Assembly: GCA_020796225.1 (NCBI GenBank)
Contig: CM036753.1
Location: 72,394,865-72,458,864 of the forward strand
Reading direction: 5' to 3'
From: Arion vulgaris
Taxonomy: Eukaryota; Mollusca; Gastropoda; Stylommatophora; Arionidae
DNA length: 64,000 bases
The stretch's first letter is position 1; each line of letters begins with the position of its first letter. The position numbers and the translations under genes are program-made. The notes below the pieces were generated by a model that did no database searches, was not told the origin of the DNA, and worked only from the letters and a program-made list of their open reading frames with translations. Below, piece by piece: positions 22,166 through 32,720 of the stretch.

Positions 22166-22359
22166 ACTGAATAGACTAGTCTGATAGACTGAATAGACTA
22201 GATTAATGGACAGATAGATAAATATATTTCAGTTTTCAACCGAATATTGTAGCAATTTGCAAGTTTTATTAATTTCTATTTTAACCAGTTGGGAAATAAA
22301 AATAACATTGGTTGTGTTTACAATAAAACATACACAAAACTGTTTGTCTACCTAATGTC

Positions 22360-22745
22360 TTCTTTTCCTTTCTTTCTTTCTACCTCTCTTTCTCTCTCTC
22401 CCTCTCTTTCTTATTTCTCTCTCGTTTTCTATTTCTCTCTATATTTCTCTCTTCTCTCTATTTCTCCTCTCTCTCTTCTTTCTTTATTTTGCTCTGCCTC
22501 TTTCTTTATTTCTTTCTCTCGTTTCTATTTCTCTATATTTCTCTCTTTCTCTTTTCTCTTCTCTCTCTTTCTCTCTCTTTATTTCTCTACACTTCTCTCT
22601 CTCTTTCTTTCTCTATTTCTCCTCTTTCTCTCCTTTCTCTCTCTCTTCCCTTTCTCTCTTTTCTCCCTCTTTCTCTCTCTCTATTTCTCTCTCTCTTCAT
22701 ATCTCCTTCTTTCTCCCTCTTTCTTTCTCTCTCTCCTCCCTCTTC
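22360..22745 (+). repeat. CT-rich (TTTC/TCTC)n tract
   Basis: A polypyrimidine tract of about 385 bp made of TTTCTCTCTC-type units. The long S/L/F-rich frames across it are artefacts of the repeat. Confidence 0.95.
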
Positions 22746-23793
22746 CAACACTTTTCGATTTTCTTGTTAATCATGACCACGCCCACTTATATAAATATGT
22801 AAATTGTTGCTAGAAAATCCGAACAGGAACAAGAAATGTGCAAATTGTTAAACAGCAAATGAACACGATCTGTAGCAACGGACAAGCATAACAACAATTC
22901 CTCATTCATTGTCAATGATTGACACAGATCACGTGATTAAACAAATCACCAGGCACATGAACATGATACGACATATAACCGTTTTACTGATCTCTGACAC
23001 CCTTCCACCTCGCCGTCGTCTTTCAACTCTTCTCTACAAACTTAACCTTCTTTCCTATCCTTCCTGTATCTTTGTATGAAGTATCTAAACTCGGTTATAT
23101 TAAATCTATCAATATATTCAAGAACCGTCTTCATTGTCACATGCTTGTCTTCCTCTACATGATTAATGCTACAGGCGATCAAATTCAACGTGTCCTTTCT
23201 TCCACTAACGTTTAGAGATGGGGCTTTTTGAGTCTCTGATTTGCAAGGAGTCGCAAGGGGCCAATTTGGAACGCGCCATGGCGGACCACGAACGTCTAGC
23301 TATCTGTTTTCTGGGTCCTGACTAATGGTTTTACCGACAGTGATCTCTCAAATAATTGATCCCTGGAAGATTCAAGTTTGCATCCTAATACCGCGTGATG
23401 GCCGATTGAGATCGAATCGCCGAGACTGTTGTTGGAATTAGCCGAGAGACCGCTTTGCAAAGTGTTTGGGGGAGAAGGGAGAAAGTGTGTTCTGTGAGAG
23501 AAGGAATGAGTAACCGAGGGTAAATCGGATGAGTGGACACAAGATAGGGGGTACTAACGTACGAGTAGGATTTAAATTACAGAAGAAAGATGGAATATGT
23601 GGCACTGAATATGAGCAACCGAATACAACAATCAACATCATGATGATAAGGAAAAGAAGGAGGACGATGCACATAAGTTTCTTTCGAAGAAGAACAGCAG
23701 CAACAGCTTGAAAACAGAAAGGTAGAAAGCTGTTAAAGAAAGTTAAGCTGAAATAGTTTTCTTTCTATTCATACCTTTTACATACATTCAAGT
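22746..23793. other. Unassigned sequence
   Basis: About 1 kb with no match to repeats in the window. A GC-richer patch (23210-23480) has short overlapping frames on both strands. I cannot support a gene. Confidence 0.45.
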
Positions 23794-24052
23794 CGCTCGT
23801 GTGTTCCTGGGGCCGCAAGGAGCAAAGAATAGTAACACTACGACCTACTATGCATGTCGTAAGAGGCGACTGAGGTAAGGACCTAGGAAAGGTACGGGAA
23901 GTAAATAAAAAGCGTTGCAGAAATCGGATGTGCTGGCCTACTTGTAGGCGCCTAACTGACACAACGTACAATCTCTCTTAGGCTCAGGTCACATACACAT
24001 CACAAAGAGTGGTTTAACAGTGGTCGATATGAAGCGTTTGAAGAAGAAGAAT
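23794..24052 (+). repeat. SINE-B copy, full length
   Basis: Starts CGCTCGTGTGTTCCTGGGGC and runs through the GTCGTAAGAGGCGACTGAGG head to an AAGAAGAAGAAT tail. Flanked by ATTCAAGT (23786-23793 and 24053-24060). It defines the 259-bp full-length form. Confidence 0.88.
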
Positions 24053-24074
24053 ATTCAAGTAATTAAAGATTATA

Positions 24075-24680
24075 TGACTAATTATGTGACTAGATGTTAT
24101 AGCTGTGTTCATGTTTTGTCCTATGTTATAACGTTGTTGTTGTTTTAGTCCATGTTTAACGTTTGTTTTTCATGTTGTCATTTATTAACTGTTTATTTCA
24201 TTTTTCCAATGTTAACGTTATTCAGTGTCCATAAACTTTATATGTTCCATGTTTGTAACGTTTATGTTTCGTTATGTCCAATATAACTGGTTTTTTCATG
24301 TTATGTCCTAATGTATGTGACTGGTGATGTTTCATGTTTGACGTCATATGTTATGTAACTTTTGTTGTACTGTTTCATGTTTTATGTCCATATGTTATGT
24401 AACTGTGTTGTACTGTTTCATGTTTTATGTCCATATGTTATGTAACTGTGTTGTACTGTTTCATGTTTTATGTCCATATGTTATGTAACTGTGTTGTACT
24501 GTTTCATGTTTTATGTCCATATGTTATGTAACTGTGTTGTACTGTTTCATGTTTTATGTCAACTATGTTATGTAATGTGAGTATGTTTCATGTTTATGCC
24601 ATATGTTTCAACTCGTAGTCAGCTGTTTCATGCTTATGTCCATATGTTATGTAACTAGATATGTTAATGGTAGATGTTAT
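24075..24680. repeat. 43-bp minisatellite
   Basis: The unit contains TGTTGTACTGTTTCATG and TTTTATGTCCATATGTTATG. Clean units lie at about 24350-24560; both margins, especially 24080-24340, have many indels. Confidence 0.9.
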
Positions 24681-24697
24681 ATTGTGACGTTATAACA

Positions 24698-24895
24698 TCA
24701 GTTATCAGTTTGAGGATTATCATATGCTGAATGTCCAGGTTTCCACTCCCAGCAATCCAGCGTCAGCGGCCCAACACCGTTGATGTTGATTAACAACATA
24801 TTTAGTATGTCGTTTCCTGCACCAATATTGACACCATCTCTCAATCTGCTCAGAGAGTGGGATTCACAGCACTGAAACTCCTCTATGTTATGCAA
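24698..24895 (-). other. Unassigned 65-codon frame
   Basis: The minus frame contains HSLSRLRDGVNIGAGND and VGPLTLDCWEWKPGHS. The composition is more protein-like than its surroundings, but I recognise no family. It is bounded by degenerate 43-bp repeat debris on both sides. Confidence 0.2.
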
Positions 24896-25014
24896 CTATA
24901 TGTTTTGGGATTCATTGTTGTGTTGTTAGGTTTTATGCAACTAAATTCAATATAGTTAGAGGTTATACATTTAAATGTATATGTAGCCGAAACATGATAG
25001 TTGTTATTCTTTTC

Positions 25015-25400
25015 TCTCATTCTCTCTCTTTCATCTTTCAACTCCCAACGGAGCACAGATCTTCAACAAACTTCTTCCAGCTCTTCCTCTCTCTTGCCAT
25101 CCCTTCTAACTCTTTCCATGTTTTACCTACCCTTTTAATATCAGCCTCTAGCTCTCTTCTCCGGGTCTGTCTAGGCCTTCCCTTCTTCTCTTTCCCTGCG
25201 GGTTCCAAAAGGGTTTGCATGTCTTGCAATGCTTCCTGTCAGTCTTCTCAATGTATGTCCTATCCATCGCCGGCGTCTCTTCCTGAGCTCTTTCTGCACT
25301 GGTACCTGCTTAGTACGTTCTCTAAGTTCCTCGTTTGCAATCTTATCATACCATCTCTTATCAAACCATGTTATTATCTTAATGTTCACAATAACATATA
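25015..25400 (-). pseudogene. LINE family L9, 3' end
   Basis: The minus strand reads WYDKIANEELRERTKQVPVQ, RRRWIGHTLRR, then KGRPRQTRRRELEADIKRVG and a final WKKFVEDLCS. It is the C-terminal region of an RTE-type polymerase in two frames. The homologue at 45535-45865 is on the plus strand. Confidence 0.8.
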
Positions 25401-25891
25401 GAATCTGTATTTTGTTAAACAAGCAACTGCCTTAGATAGAAAAAAGTCAATGGGTTATGGAGCAAGAAAAATTAAACAAATTAATGATATAAAAGTGTCA
25501 CTATTGATTTCTTATTTTCCCAGTCATTATTCTTAGATTCTAAATATTGTATGGCTAGATTTTCCATGACGAAAGCTATTCAGTAGATATGCCTTGTCTC
25601 TTCATGTATGCTGTTGAAACGAAATAGGGATCAATTATCAGTTATAAATCAGTATATACATTTCGCTGCAGCATTTTTGTCATCTGTTGAGAATTTGTTT
25701 TTGGCCTGTTATGGTTCTTCCCATCCTGTCTTTTATTGCATTTAGCTTAATGTGTCATGTAAGTATTGTTTTTTTCAAATCTCTTCTTATGTTTTTTTCT
25801 TATTTCTTTTGTTATATTTTTGTGCAGCATATGCTATCACGTCATCTTACAAAAAACTAAATGCCAGCCCAAAATTACCAACAATAATGAC
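25401..25891. other. Unassigned AT-rich sequence
   Basis: T-rich sequence with no recognised features. Confidence 0.5.
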
Positions 25892-26227
25892 CGGCGGCGG
25901 CTCGTGGTAATTTTTGTTGGAGGGGTCAGACAGAAACATGTCGGAAAAATTATAGTTTCGGCTTAAGTTATATTTTAGTATTTGCTATTATGTATCTATT
26001 CCGGAAAGTTATTCCGCCTTTAGTAGAACGTACATTGTCGTACATATGTTTATTGATGTAACGGGCGATTATGTTTACTATCCTATGATGGTTAGTTAAT
26101 TATTTATATTATTTTCTATTATTTTTATAGTTCATGTGGTGTGTACACACAGGACTAATTGTTACCATTACACATTATTTTTTGTGGGGCTCGGCCCCAC
26201 TGACCCTTTACTGACGAGCCGCCACTG
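25892..26227. mobile_element. hAT-type MITE, long variant
   Basis: Ends are CGGCGGCGGCTCGT (mutated from CAGTGGCGGCTCGT) and ACGAGCCGCCACTG. Flanked by the 8-bp duplication ATAATGAC (25884-25891 and 26228-26235). An 8-bp duplication plus CAG-type ends fits the hAT superfamily. At 336 bp it is twice the length of the other three copies because of extra internal sequence. Confidence 0.88.
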
Positions 26228-26282
26228 ATAATGACATTGAAAATGTTACACATTTGGAATGTGTGCTTTTAAGAAAAATAGG

Positions 26283-26547
26283 CCTCTGTGTGGTGCTGGG
26301 GCCCGCAAGGTAAGCAAAGAATAGTACCACTGTGACCTATAAGGCATATTGTAAGAGGCGACTGATGTAGGACCTAGAGAAGCTGCCCTAGTAAATAAAA
26401 AGCATCGCAGAAATCGAATGTGCTTGCCTTCTTATAAGCGCATAACTGGCACAACGTACAACCGCTCATAAGCTCAGATCACATACAAATCACACAGAGT
26501 AGTTAACGAGTGGTCTATATGGAGCGTTTGAAGAAGAAGAAGAAGAA
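26283..26547 (+). repeat. SINE-B copy
   Basis: Near full length: head with AAGGCATATTGTAAGAGGCG, the TAGTAAATAAAAAGCATCGC middle, and a (GAA)n tail at 26529-26547. Confidence 0.85.
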
Positions 26548-26742
26548 CAATTAGTTCTGTAGAGAAGAAATCATAAAGCGACTAGCCATGGTAATGCAGC
26601 GGGTAAATAGTAAGTAGAACATAACAAATAAGAAACCCAGAAAAGCAAAACTTATGAAGACAAGCATTTTGTTAGTGCTAATACATGAGCGGGAATTATG
26701 AACCATAACACAAACATTAACAAAGAATATCGAATCTATTGA

Positions 26743-27077
26743 CGTCCGAGTGGTTACCGGGGCCCAAATTTGGGTGTAAAGAATAGAACCACTGTTACCT
26801 GCCCGCATGTCGTAAGAGACGACTAAGGAGGTAGGACGTGGGGTTAGCTACCCCACACCGTAAAAACACTAGATGGCTATAGAACGGAGAACGAACCGAG
26901 TAAACACTGGCTGAAACCGGACACAATGCCGAAGGATAAGCACCAGAACTCCAAATGGTGCTGAAGATGTGACGTAAAACACACCAATGCTAAGGCTGCA
27001 TGAATCAGATTTCCACATGAATATAATTTATGGGAAGATCTGGTACATCGGTCTGGGCTGTGATGGTGAGAGAGATA
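26743..27077 (+). repeat. SINE-G copy 1
   Basis: The first ~90 bp match SINE-A (GTGGTTACCGGGGCCCAAAT, GTAAGAGACGACTAAGG). The remaining ~240 bp are a different module shared only with 41013-41346. Flanked by GAATCTATTGA (26732-26742 and 27078-27088). It has no (GAA)n tail. Confidence 0.85.
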
Positions 27078-27179
27078 GAATCTATTGAAAAGCTATACTA
27101 CAGAAAAGTTATTATAACGGTCTGGAAAAGAAGAGACAGAATATAGTCATCCTACAAGACATAAGAGACCCGCTGAAGC

Positions 27180-27400
27180 GTAGTTGTTAGTGAACTCGCT
27201 TCTCAAGGCTGGTGGTCTGGGTTCAGCTCCGCAATGCGCGTGGAATTTTTCCGACCACGACGGCTCTCAGGTCGACCCAGACTCAACTGGGTACCAGACA
27301 TGCTCTGGGAAAGTAAAGACGGCCGGCATGATGCTGACTACATCACCCATCGTGTGCCGACGGTCAATGAAAATACAGACCTAACACTGTATTGACCTAT
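27180..27400 (+). repeat. SINE-N, tRNA-like head
   Basis: TTGTTAGTGAACTCGCTTC (box A-like) and GGTCTGGGTTCAGCTCCG (box B-like) have tRNA-like spacing. The sequence then reads TGGTACCAGACATGCTCTGG... Only one copy is seen here, so the SINE call rests on the boxes. Confidence 0.45.
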
Positions 27401-27715
27401 ATACCACGAGGTATGAAAGGGTTCCTTTTACAAGACATAAGCATCGAAAACATTGGCTCAAAAACAATATTCTGTCTGGGAACAGAAATATGTTGTTCAC
27501 ATTCAACGTCATAGTGGTCTTAGGGAGAGCAATAATGGAGGGCATGATTTTAACAAGATGATGAGGATTAAGACCAAGGCGAGAGCGACAACAGGACATT
27601 AAAATACCATAAACATGGCGAGGAAGATGGCGAAAAAACTGGACAGAGATCGAGTCTTTCAGACTGTGACGAGAACGACGTTTTTCAAAGGACATGTCAC
27701 ATGAACAGAGTGATA
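27401..27715. other. Unassigned sequence
   Basis: A 104-codon minus frame (27381-27695) has no recognised motif. Basic runs on the plus strand may be LINE-derived, but I cannot assign them. Confidence 0.35.
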
Positions 27716-27719
27716 TTAT

Positions 27720-27885
27720 TGATGAAAATAAATCTACCGAGATAGTTTGACTGAAAAAAAATCTACCGAGATAATTTTCACTGAAAATAAATCTACCGAG
27801 ATAGTTTGACAGAAAATAAATCTACCGAGATAGTTTGACTGAAAATAAATCTACCGTGATAGTTTGACTGAAAATAAACATGCAG
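27720..27885. repeat. 29-bp minisatellite, about 5 units
   Basis: The unit contains AAATAAATCTACCGAGATAG and TTTGACTG. Confidence 0.9.
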
Positions 27886-27902
27886 TCATATTATGGGCTA
27901 AC

Positions 27903-28372
27903 TGATTGATTTATTGATTGATAGGACCATTATCATTGCACTTCGGTGAGTAACCATGTGTGTTCCGATCTTTTTCTTACACAAGAAGATCTTAGCTACA
28001 GGGCATGAACTCCGTAGCACCGGCGAGGGTTCCCGATGTAATTTTAAAGATGGTGAAGATATTTTTGTAGGAATTTTATTTTTAATCTTTTCTAATCATT
28101 TCTAAAGCCGTGCAGGGCTTTCCAGCTTACTCTTCTCGATTTTGAACTGCCAATGGTTCTTTTACGTGCTGAAATTGAACATGGGAACTGCATACTATCT
28201 TCCGTCTCCAGATCTCGACTAGAAACTAAAAACTCGATCTCACGTACATCGCGATCAGGGATCTCTGGAAAAAATATACAGATGGCTCTACGAGGGAGCG
28301 AACCTGATACTTTGTTCACGAGAAACGAGCACCTAGCCCAATGCCACACAGATCCCTATGGGTGAATACAAA
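27903..28372 (-). repeat. SINE-J copy, longest
   Basis: Minus orientation. The head is tRNA-like: TGTGGCATTGGGCTAGGTG (box A region) and CAGGTTCGCTCCCTC (box B). The 3' end is a (CAAT)n-like run at 27903-27922. At about 470 bp it may be two modules or carry an insertion. Confidence 0.7.
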
Positions 28373-28429
28373 CCAGCAGTTATAATTGATGGTGAGAGAG
28401 GGAATAAACTTTTAGTAATGTGTGGGTAA

Positions 28430-28550
28430 TAGAACTCCCCGTTCAGAAAGAAATGACAAACTAATGAACGTATAAGTGGTGCATAGAGAAATTGACGACT
28501 CTTTTACTGTGGTTGTTGGCGACGTTCTGTAAATGATATGCCACGATTTT
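28430..28550 (+). repeat. SINE-F fragment
   Basis: Carries GTTCAGAAAGAAATGACAAA, ACGTATAAGTGGTGCATAGA and an end GTTCTGTAAATGATATGCCA. These are in the same order as the other SINE-F copies. Confidence 0.6.
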
Positions 28551-28569
28551 CATTTTCACTTTAATATGT

Positions 28570-28794
28570 GGTGAAAATACATAAGTAGTGGTAGTTGTAC
28601 TGGAAGTAAACCAACAGATCTTATTATCTTTGACCATAAACCACCAGTGTTATTCTCTGTGAACATTAACCAGCAGTCTTATTCTCTGCGAACATAAATC
28701 AACAATGTTATTCTCTGCGAACATAAACCACCAGTGTTATTCTCTGTGAACATAAACCAATAGTCTTATTCTCTGTGAACATAAACCAGCAATG
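28570..28794. repeat. 29-bp minisatellite, left part
   Basis: The unit contains GTTATTCTCTGTGAACATAA and ACCACCAGT. About 7 units; the array resumes after a LINE fragment at 28795-28975. Confidence 0.85.
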
Positions 28795-28975
28795 TTCATC
28801 TCTGCTGTGACTAGTTTTCTTCTATCATTTGATTTCAGCGTCCAGGTTTGGCACTGATAACATAATCTGGGGAGAAAGATTGTGTTGAACAATGCTCTTT
28901 TTGTGTTCGTGGTGAGACGGTTGCATTTTAAAATTGGCGCCATTTGTTCTATCATTTGATTTTCTTTGTTGCATC
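28795..28975 (-). pseudogene. LINE RT C-terminal fragment within a minisatellite
   Basis: The minus strand reads TTNTKRALFNTIFLPRLCYQ, then CQTWTLKSNDR. This is the post-catalytic region of the RT, resembling L6. It interrupts the 29-bp array. Confidence 0.7.
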
Positions 28976-29163
28976 TGTATTATTCTCTGTGAACATAAAC
29001 CAGCAGCATTATTTTTTACTAAAAACTAGCATGATGTGATTATCTTGCTAAAAACAATCCTGCATTCTAGTAGTGATATTCTTTGTGAACATAAACCAGC
29101 AGTATTATTTTTACTAAAATACTAGCGTGATGTGATTCTCTTGTTAAAAACAATCCTGCATTC
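28976..29163. repeat. Compound repeat: two ~93-bp units
   Basis: Two units share TGTGAACATAAACCAGCAG, TATTTTTACTAAAA and AAACAATCCTGCATTCTA. The second unit is split by the transposon at 29166. The first preserves the uninterrupted site at 29060-29082. Confidence 0.85.
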
Positions 29164-29165
29164 TA

Positions 29166-29271
29166 TAGTCTGTCCATTAATTCGTGAGCACGTTTGAAAT
29201 TGATTTTCTCGAAAACTACCTGTTGGATCTCAGTGATTTTTGCAAGCAGCCTTAGAATATCCATGACGCTA
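29166..29271 (+). repeat. Left terminal inverted repeat, 106 bp
   Basis: Begins TAGTCTGTCC and ends GACGCTA. Pairs with 31242-31347; the single difference is AAGCAG here versus ATGCAG in the complement. Confidence 0.95.
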
Positions 29272-29609
29272 GAGAAATATTTTTTCCAAGAAAATTTGAT
29301 GTAGTTTGAATTATTTCTTCTTCAGGTTATATTAAAATCAACCTCACCGGATTGTACACAATAGTAACAGATCTACGGTACACAGACGCGTTGTTCTAAA
29401 AATACATTATGGTAACATAGAAATATCGTGAGTATACAACAATTTCACGAAATCCCGTGCACCTAACCCAGTCGACTTTGAAAGCGGAAAGCATATGACG
29501 TTATAATTGGGATACCGTTGTATAGTTATAGGCGTATCTCGCTATTTGTATGAAGCTATTGTATCATATTTGTTGGCTTATCAAAACTGACATTGATATC
29601 ACATTCATA

Positions 29610-30888
29610 ATGAGTCTGAAGTGCACATTTATAACAATGCAGAAGGTTACAGTTTTACTATACCAACACTTCCGTAGGGAATCTAAGAGAGGTCATCTAT
29701 ATTGCGATATTCATAACCCTGAGAAACGAACGCAACTGGCGCTTGGTCTGAATAGAGAATCCTTTTCCCGATGGATTAAACAGGACACAAAGTGCACTAA
29801 TGTCAAGCAACGACGGAAAAGAACAATTGACGACTTTGACATAGATGTCATAAGACGGAGCTCTTGAAAATGTTTGCGACAAATCAACTTGTTACTCTCA
29901 GGAAACTGAAATTAAAACTGCAATCAGATTGCAGCATAGACATTTCTAAAAGTACTCTATGAAAAATTGTAAGAGCCGCGGGCTTCACCTTCAGAAAAAC
30001 TATAGGCGGCAGGAATATTATTTGTGAAAAGCCACATTTAATTGCTGCCCGAAGTAAATACCTGAGGCAGATCCGTGAGCGGCGGAGGCAAGGCTATGAT
30101 ATTGTATATTTGGACGAATCCTGGGTCAATGCTCACCACCCCAATGCTAAAGAATGGCAATCAGTAGACGGTGAACAGAAAAAAAAAATACCAAGCAGCA
30201 AAGGCCAGCGTATTATACTAACACATGCAGGAAGTAGTGAAGAAGGTCTTGTCCATGACGTTGGACTTATTTTCCAATCAAAAAGTACCGACGGTAGGGA
30301 CTACACACAGAAATGAATGGACATATTTTCAGGCACTGGATGGAGAAAGATCTACTTCAATTTTAAACAGACCATCATGCTTGGTAATGGATAATGCATC
30401 CTATCACAACGCAGTATCAGCGGAAGACAAAGTACCAACTGCATCAAATACAAAAGATCAAATTAGGACTTGGCTTGCTAAGGAAAATGTCAGCTTCGAT
30501 GATACATATTTGAAACCCGAGTTGTTGCACCGGTGAGGATGACAAATACGACAAAGGTGTTTCATATTGACAAAATCATTGCGGATTACGGCCACACGTC
30601 TTTGCGACTACCTCCATATCATGCTCACCTCAATCCGATAGAGCTTGTCTGGGCTAAAGTAAAGGGCAAGTTGCCGAACAGAACAGGACGTTTAAAATGT
30701 GTGATGTTGAAGTTCTGACAAGTGAGTCCCTCTCAATGATAGACATGCAGTTCTGGAAGAAGTGTGTTGAATATGTGCTCCGAGAGGAAGACGAGTACTG
30801 GCACCGAGATGGATTACAATTTGTCCAGCCAGTAACAATTATCAACCTCATGGAATCGTCAGATTCGGAGATACAAATCATATTTTGA
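29610..30888 (+). pseudogene. Transposase pseudogene, DDE superfamily
   Basis: Order along the plus strand: a helix-turn-helix-like N-terminus (LALGLNRESFSRWIKQD, to 29867); a second HTH-like part (KIVRAAGFTFRK, near 29960-30010); the first Asp in YLDESWV (codon at 30113); the second Asp in VMDNASYH (30390); and the Glu in PYHAHLNPIELVW (30641). A C-terminal segment runs to TGA at 30886. Frame changes occur near 29855, between 30300 and 30330, near 30500-30536 and near 30697, plus an in-frame stop before KIVRAAG. D2-to-E distance is 248 nt between codons, about 82-83 residues. All three catalytic residues survive, but the gene is not translatable as one product. Confidence 0.85.
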
Positions 30889-31241
30889 TTACAGACTGAG
30901 AAATAGCAACGTATACATTTCCATATCCAAATGCGTCTACCATCATACAATTTGTGGTGAAGTTAAGACACCCTGGGGTCTAATGGTGACTGAAGGGAAG
31001 GACTAACTGTTGCATATTGTATCCAAGTTCACGATTGCACATAAAGGGCAACACACTTAATTACTTGACCTATCAAGTTAATATGGAGATACACCTATGA
31101 ATAGAATTGACATGGACAAATTCTAGGATTACTGTAAAATCTAAAATTTGAGCCCCGTATTTGCAATTGTCATAAAAGATCAAAGGAATTCGCCGATGTG
31201 CAAAATCCGTAGCATCTATGGACTACTGGTTAGCTTTATTT

Positions 31242-31347
31242 TAGCGTCATGGATATTCTAAGGCTGCATGCAAAAATCACTGAGATCCAACAGGTAGTTT
31301 TCGAGAAAATCAATTTCAAACGTGCTCACGAATTAATGGACAGACTA
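31242..31347 (-). repeat. Right terminal inverted repeat, 106 bp
   Basis: Complement of the left repeat. The end reads ATTAATGGACAGACTA, followed by the TA duplication. Confidence 0.95.
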
Positions 31348-31443
31348 TAGTAGTGATATTCCAACGGGAAATAAATCTGCAGCGATGTTTCCATGGTGTG
31401 GGAAATTTACTAGTAAAATATTCCAACTACGATTGAATGCTTC

Positions 31444-31638
31444 TGCTTCTTCTTCGAACGCTCCATATCGACCATTTGTTAATCACTCTGTGTAATTTTT
31501 ATGTGATCATTTATGCACCTACGCTACAAGTAGGGTAGCACATCCGATTACTGCGATGCTTTTTATTTACTAAAATAGCTTCCCTAGGTCCTACATCAGT
31601 CGTCTCTTACGTGGTACTAATCCGGCACCAAACGGGCG
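31444..31638 (-). repeat. SINE-B copy, damaged head
   Basis: Minus orientation: (GAA)n tail, GGTCGATATGGAGCGTTCG and TAGTAAATAAAAAGCATCGC blocks. The head has an internal deletion after GTAAGAGACGACTG. Confidence 0.8.
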
Positions 31639-31639
31639 A

Positions 31640-32050
31640 GTTGGGTGAACTGAAACAATCTAGCTGCGTTAATGTGGCTGGAAATTATTTAACTGCGAGA
31701 ATTAAAATAATCCCGTCTATGAAGTGAAGTAATTCGGTTGCGTGAACTGAAGTGATTCATCTGCGTGAATTGAACTATTCCAGCTACGTGACATTAAATC
31801 GTTCAGATAGGTAAATTCGTATGGTAATAATATAGCTGCATGAACTGAAACAATCCAACTGCACAAACTAAACTGCAAAAATAATTCAACTCCGTGAATT
31901 GAAACAAACCAGCTGAAATATATTGACTAATAACATTAACTGAAAATCGTTCTGCTGCATTAATTAAACTTTAAGAAAATGCAGATTCGCGACAATGACT
32001 GAAAACAACCCAAGTTCGTGACATTGACTGGACCAGAACGACACCGCGTC
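31640..32050. repeat. Degenerate CTGCGTGAATTGAA-type repeats
   Basis: Variants of CTGCGTGAATTGAA and AACAATCCAACTGC recur at irregular 25-35 bp spacing. It is an old decayed minisatellite. Confidence 0.55.
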
Positions 32051-32535
32051 ATTTGGTTTTAAGTTAATTACTTCCAATCTAGGACACTTGTTGTCCCATG
32101 TTATGCATTATATTTTAAAGATTTTCTACGGATTTTGAATTGCTCTTCCTTGTCTTCCAAATTATAACTTCCATCGAACTTTAAACTGTTAGATTTGAAG
32201 TCAATATCTATGTCTTATTCATTATTGTATCCTATTCGTATATCTCTCAAGCAATCGCATCTGTTGAAAACTGATTTAATTCAAATATAACTCATGAGAG
32301 TATTTTTAAAAAAATTATTATAAACTTATGATTAGATGTAACAATTTATCTGATTGTATAAATTCAACAATGATTACTGTTCAGAAATAAAATTTGTGAA
32401 TGCTCAAAAATACAATTTATGTCTTAAATGAGAAAATCTATCTTCTTCTTCTTCGATCGAATATTGAATTTACTTCGTCATTTTTGCTGCAACTTTTCGT
32501 CTTGACGTATTAGGTACCGTTGTAATATCTTTGTC
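32051..32535. other. Unassigned AT-rich sequence
   Basis: No recognised gene or repeat. Confidence 0.5.
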
Positions 32536-32539
32536 AAAG

Positions 32540-32720
32540 TCTATATGTAGTGTTCTGTGAAATTCGTCACTCCTGTTGTATTGTTTGCTTGATAAAGGCC
32601 TTTTGGTCGAAACGTGCTGTGTATTGTCATTGTTTTTGTATTTTGTAAATCTACAGTACTTTATTATTGCGTGTTTCGCCATTCTATGTAGTTTTACTAC
32701 AGTCTCCATCTATATTGATA
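32540..32720 (+). repeat. Repeat with hammerhead-like motif, copy 1
   Basis: TTGATAAAGGCCTTTTGGTC followed by GAAACG at 32590-32614 resembles a hammerhead ribozyme core (CUGAUGA, a small stem, GAAAC) with two core changes. Downstream is TGTGTATTGTCATTG and AGTACTTTATTATTGCG, shared with 47530-47650. Such motifs occur in Penelope-like elements; no Penelope ORF was found nearby. Confidence 0.4.

Larger units (their letters stand above)
29166..31347 (+). mobile_element. Tc1/mariner-superfamily relative (DD82E-like), 2,182 bp
   Basis: Flanked by TA target duplications (29164-29165, 31348-31349). It has long terminal inverted repeats of 106 bp (29166-29271 and 31242-31347), with one mismatch seen, starting TAGTCTGTCCATTAATTCG. 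The interior holds a single broken transposase gene on the plus strand. TIR identity is much better than the state of the gene, which suggests either non-autonomous mobilisation or fairly recent decay. The spacing between the second D and the E is about 82 residues, unlike the 34-41 of ordinary Tc1/mariner. From memory, a DD82E family called Sailor has been described; membership is an inference. Confidence 0.88.

Noticed and set aside
22289..22813. 174-codon S/L/F-rich frame resembling membrane segments
   Set aside because: Encoded by a CT-rich simple repeat; an overlapping frame is equally hydrophobic.
30654..30950. 98-codon minus frame in the transposon
   Set aside because: It is antisense to the transposase C-terminus and has no motif of its own.
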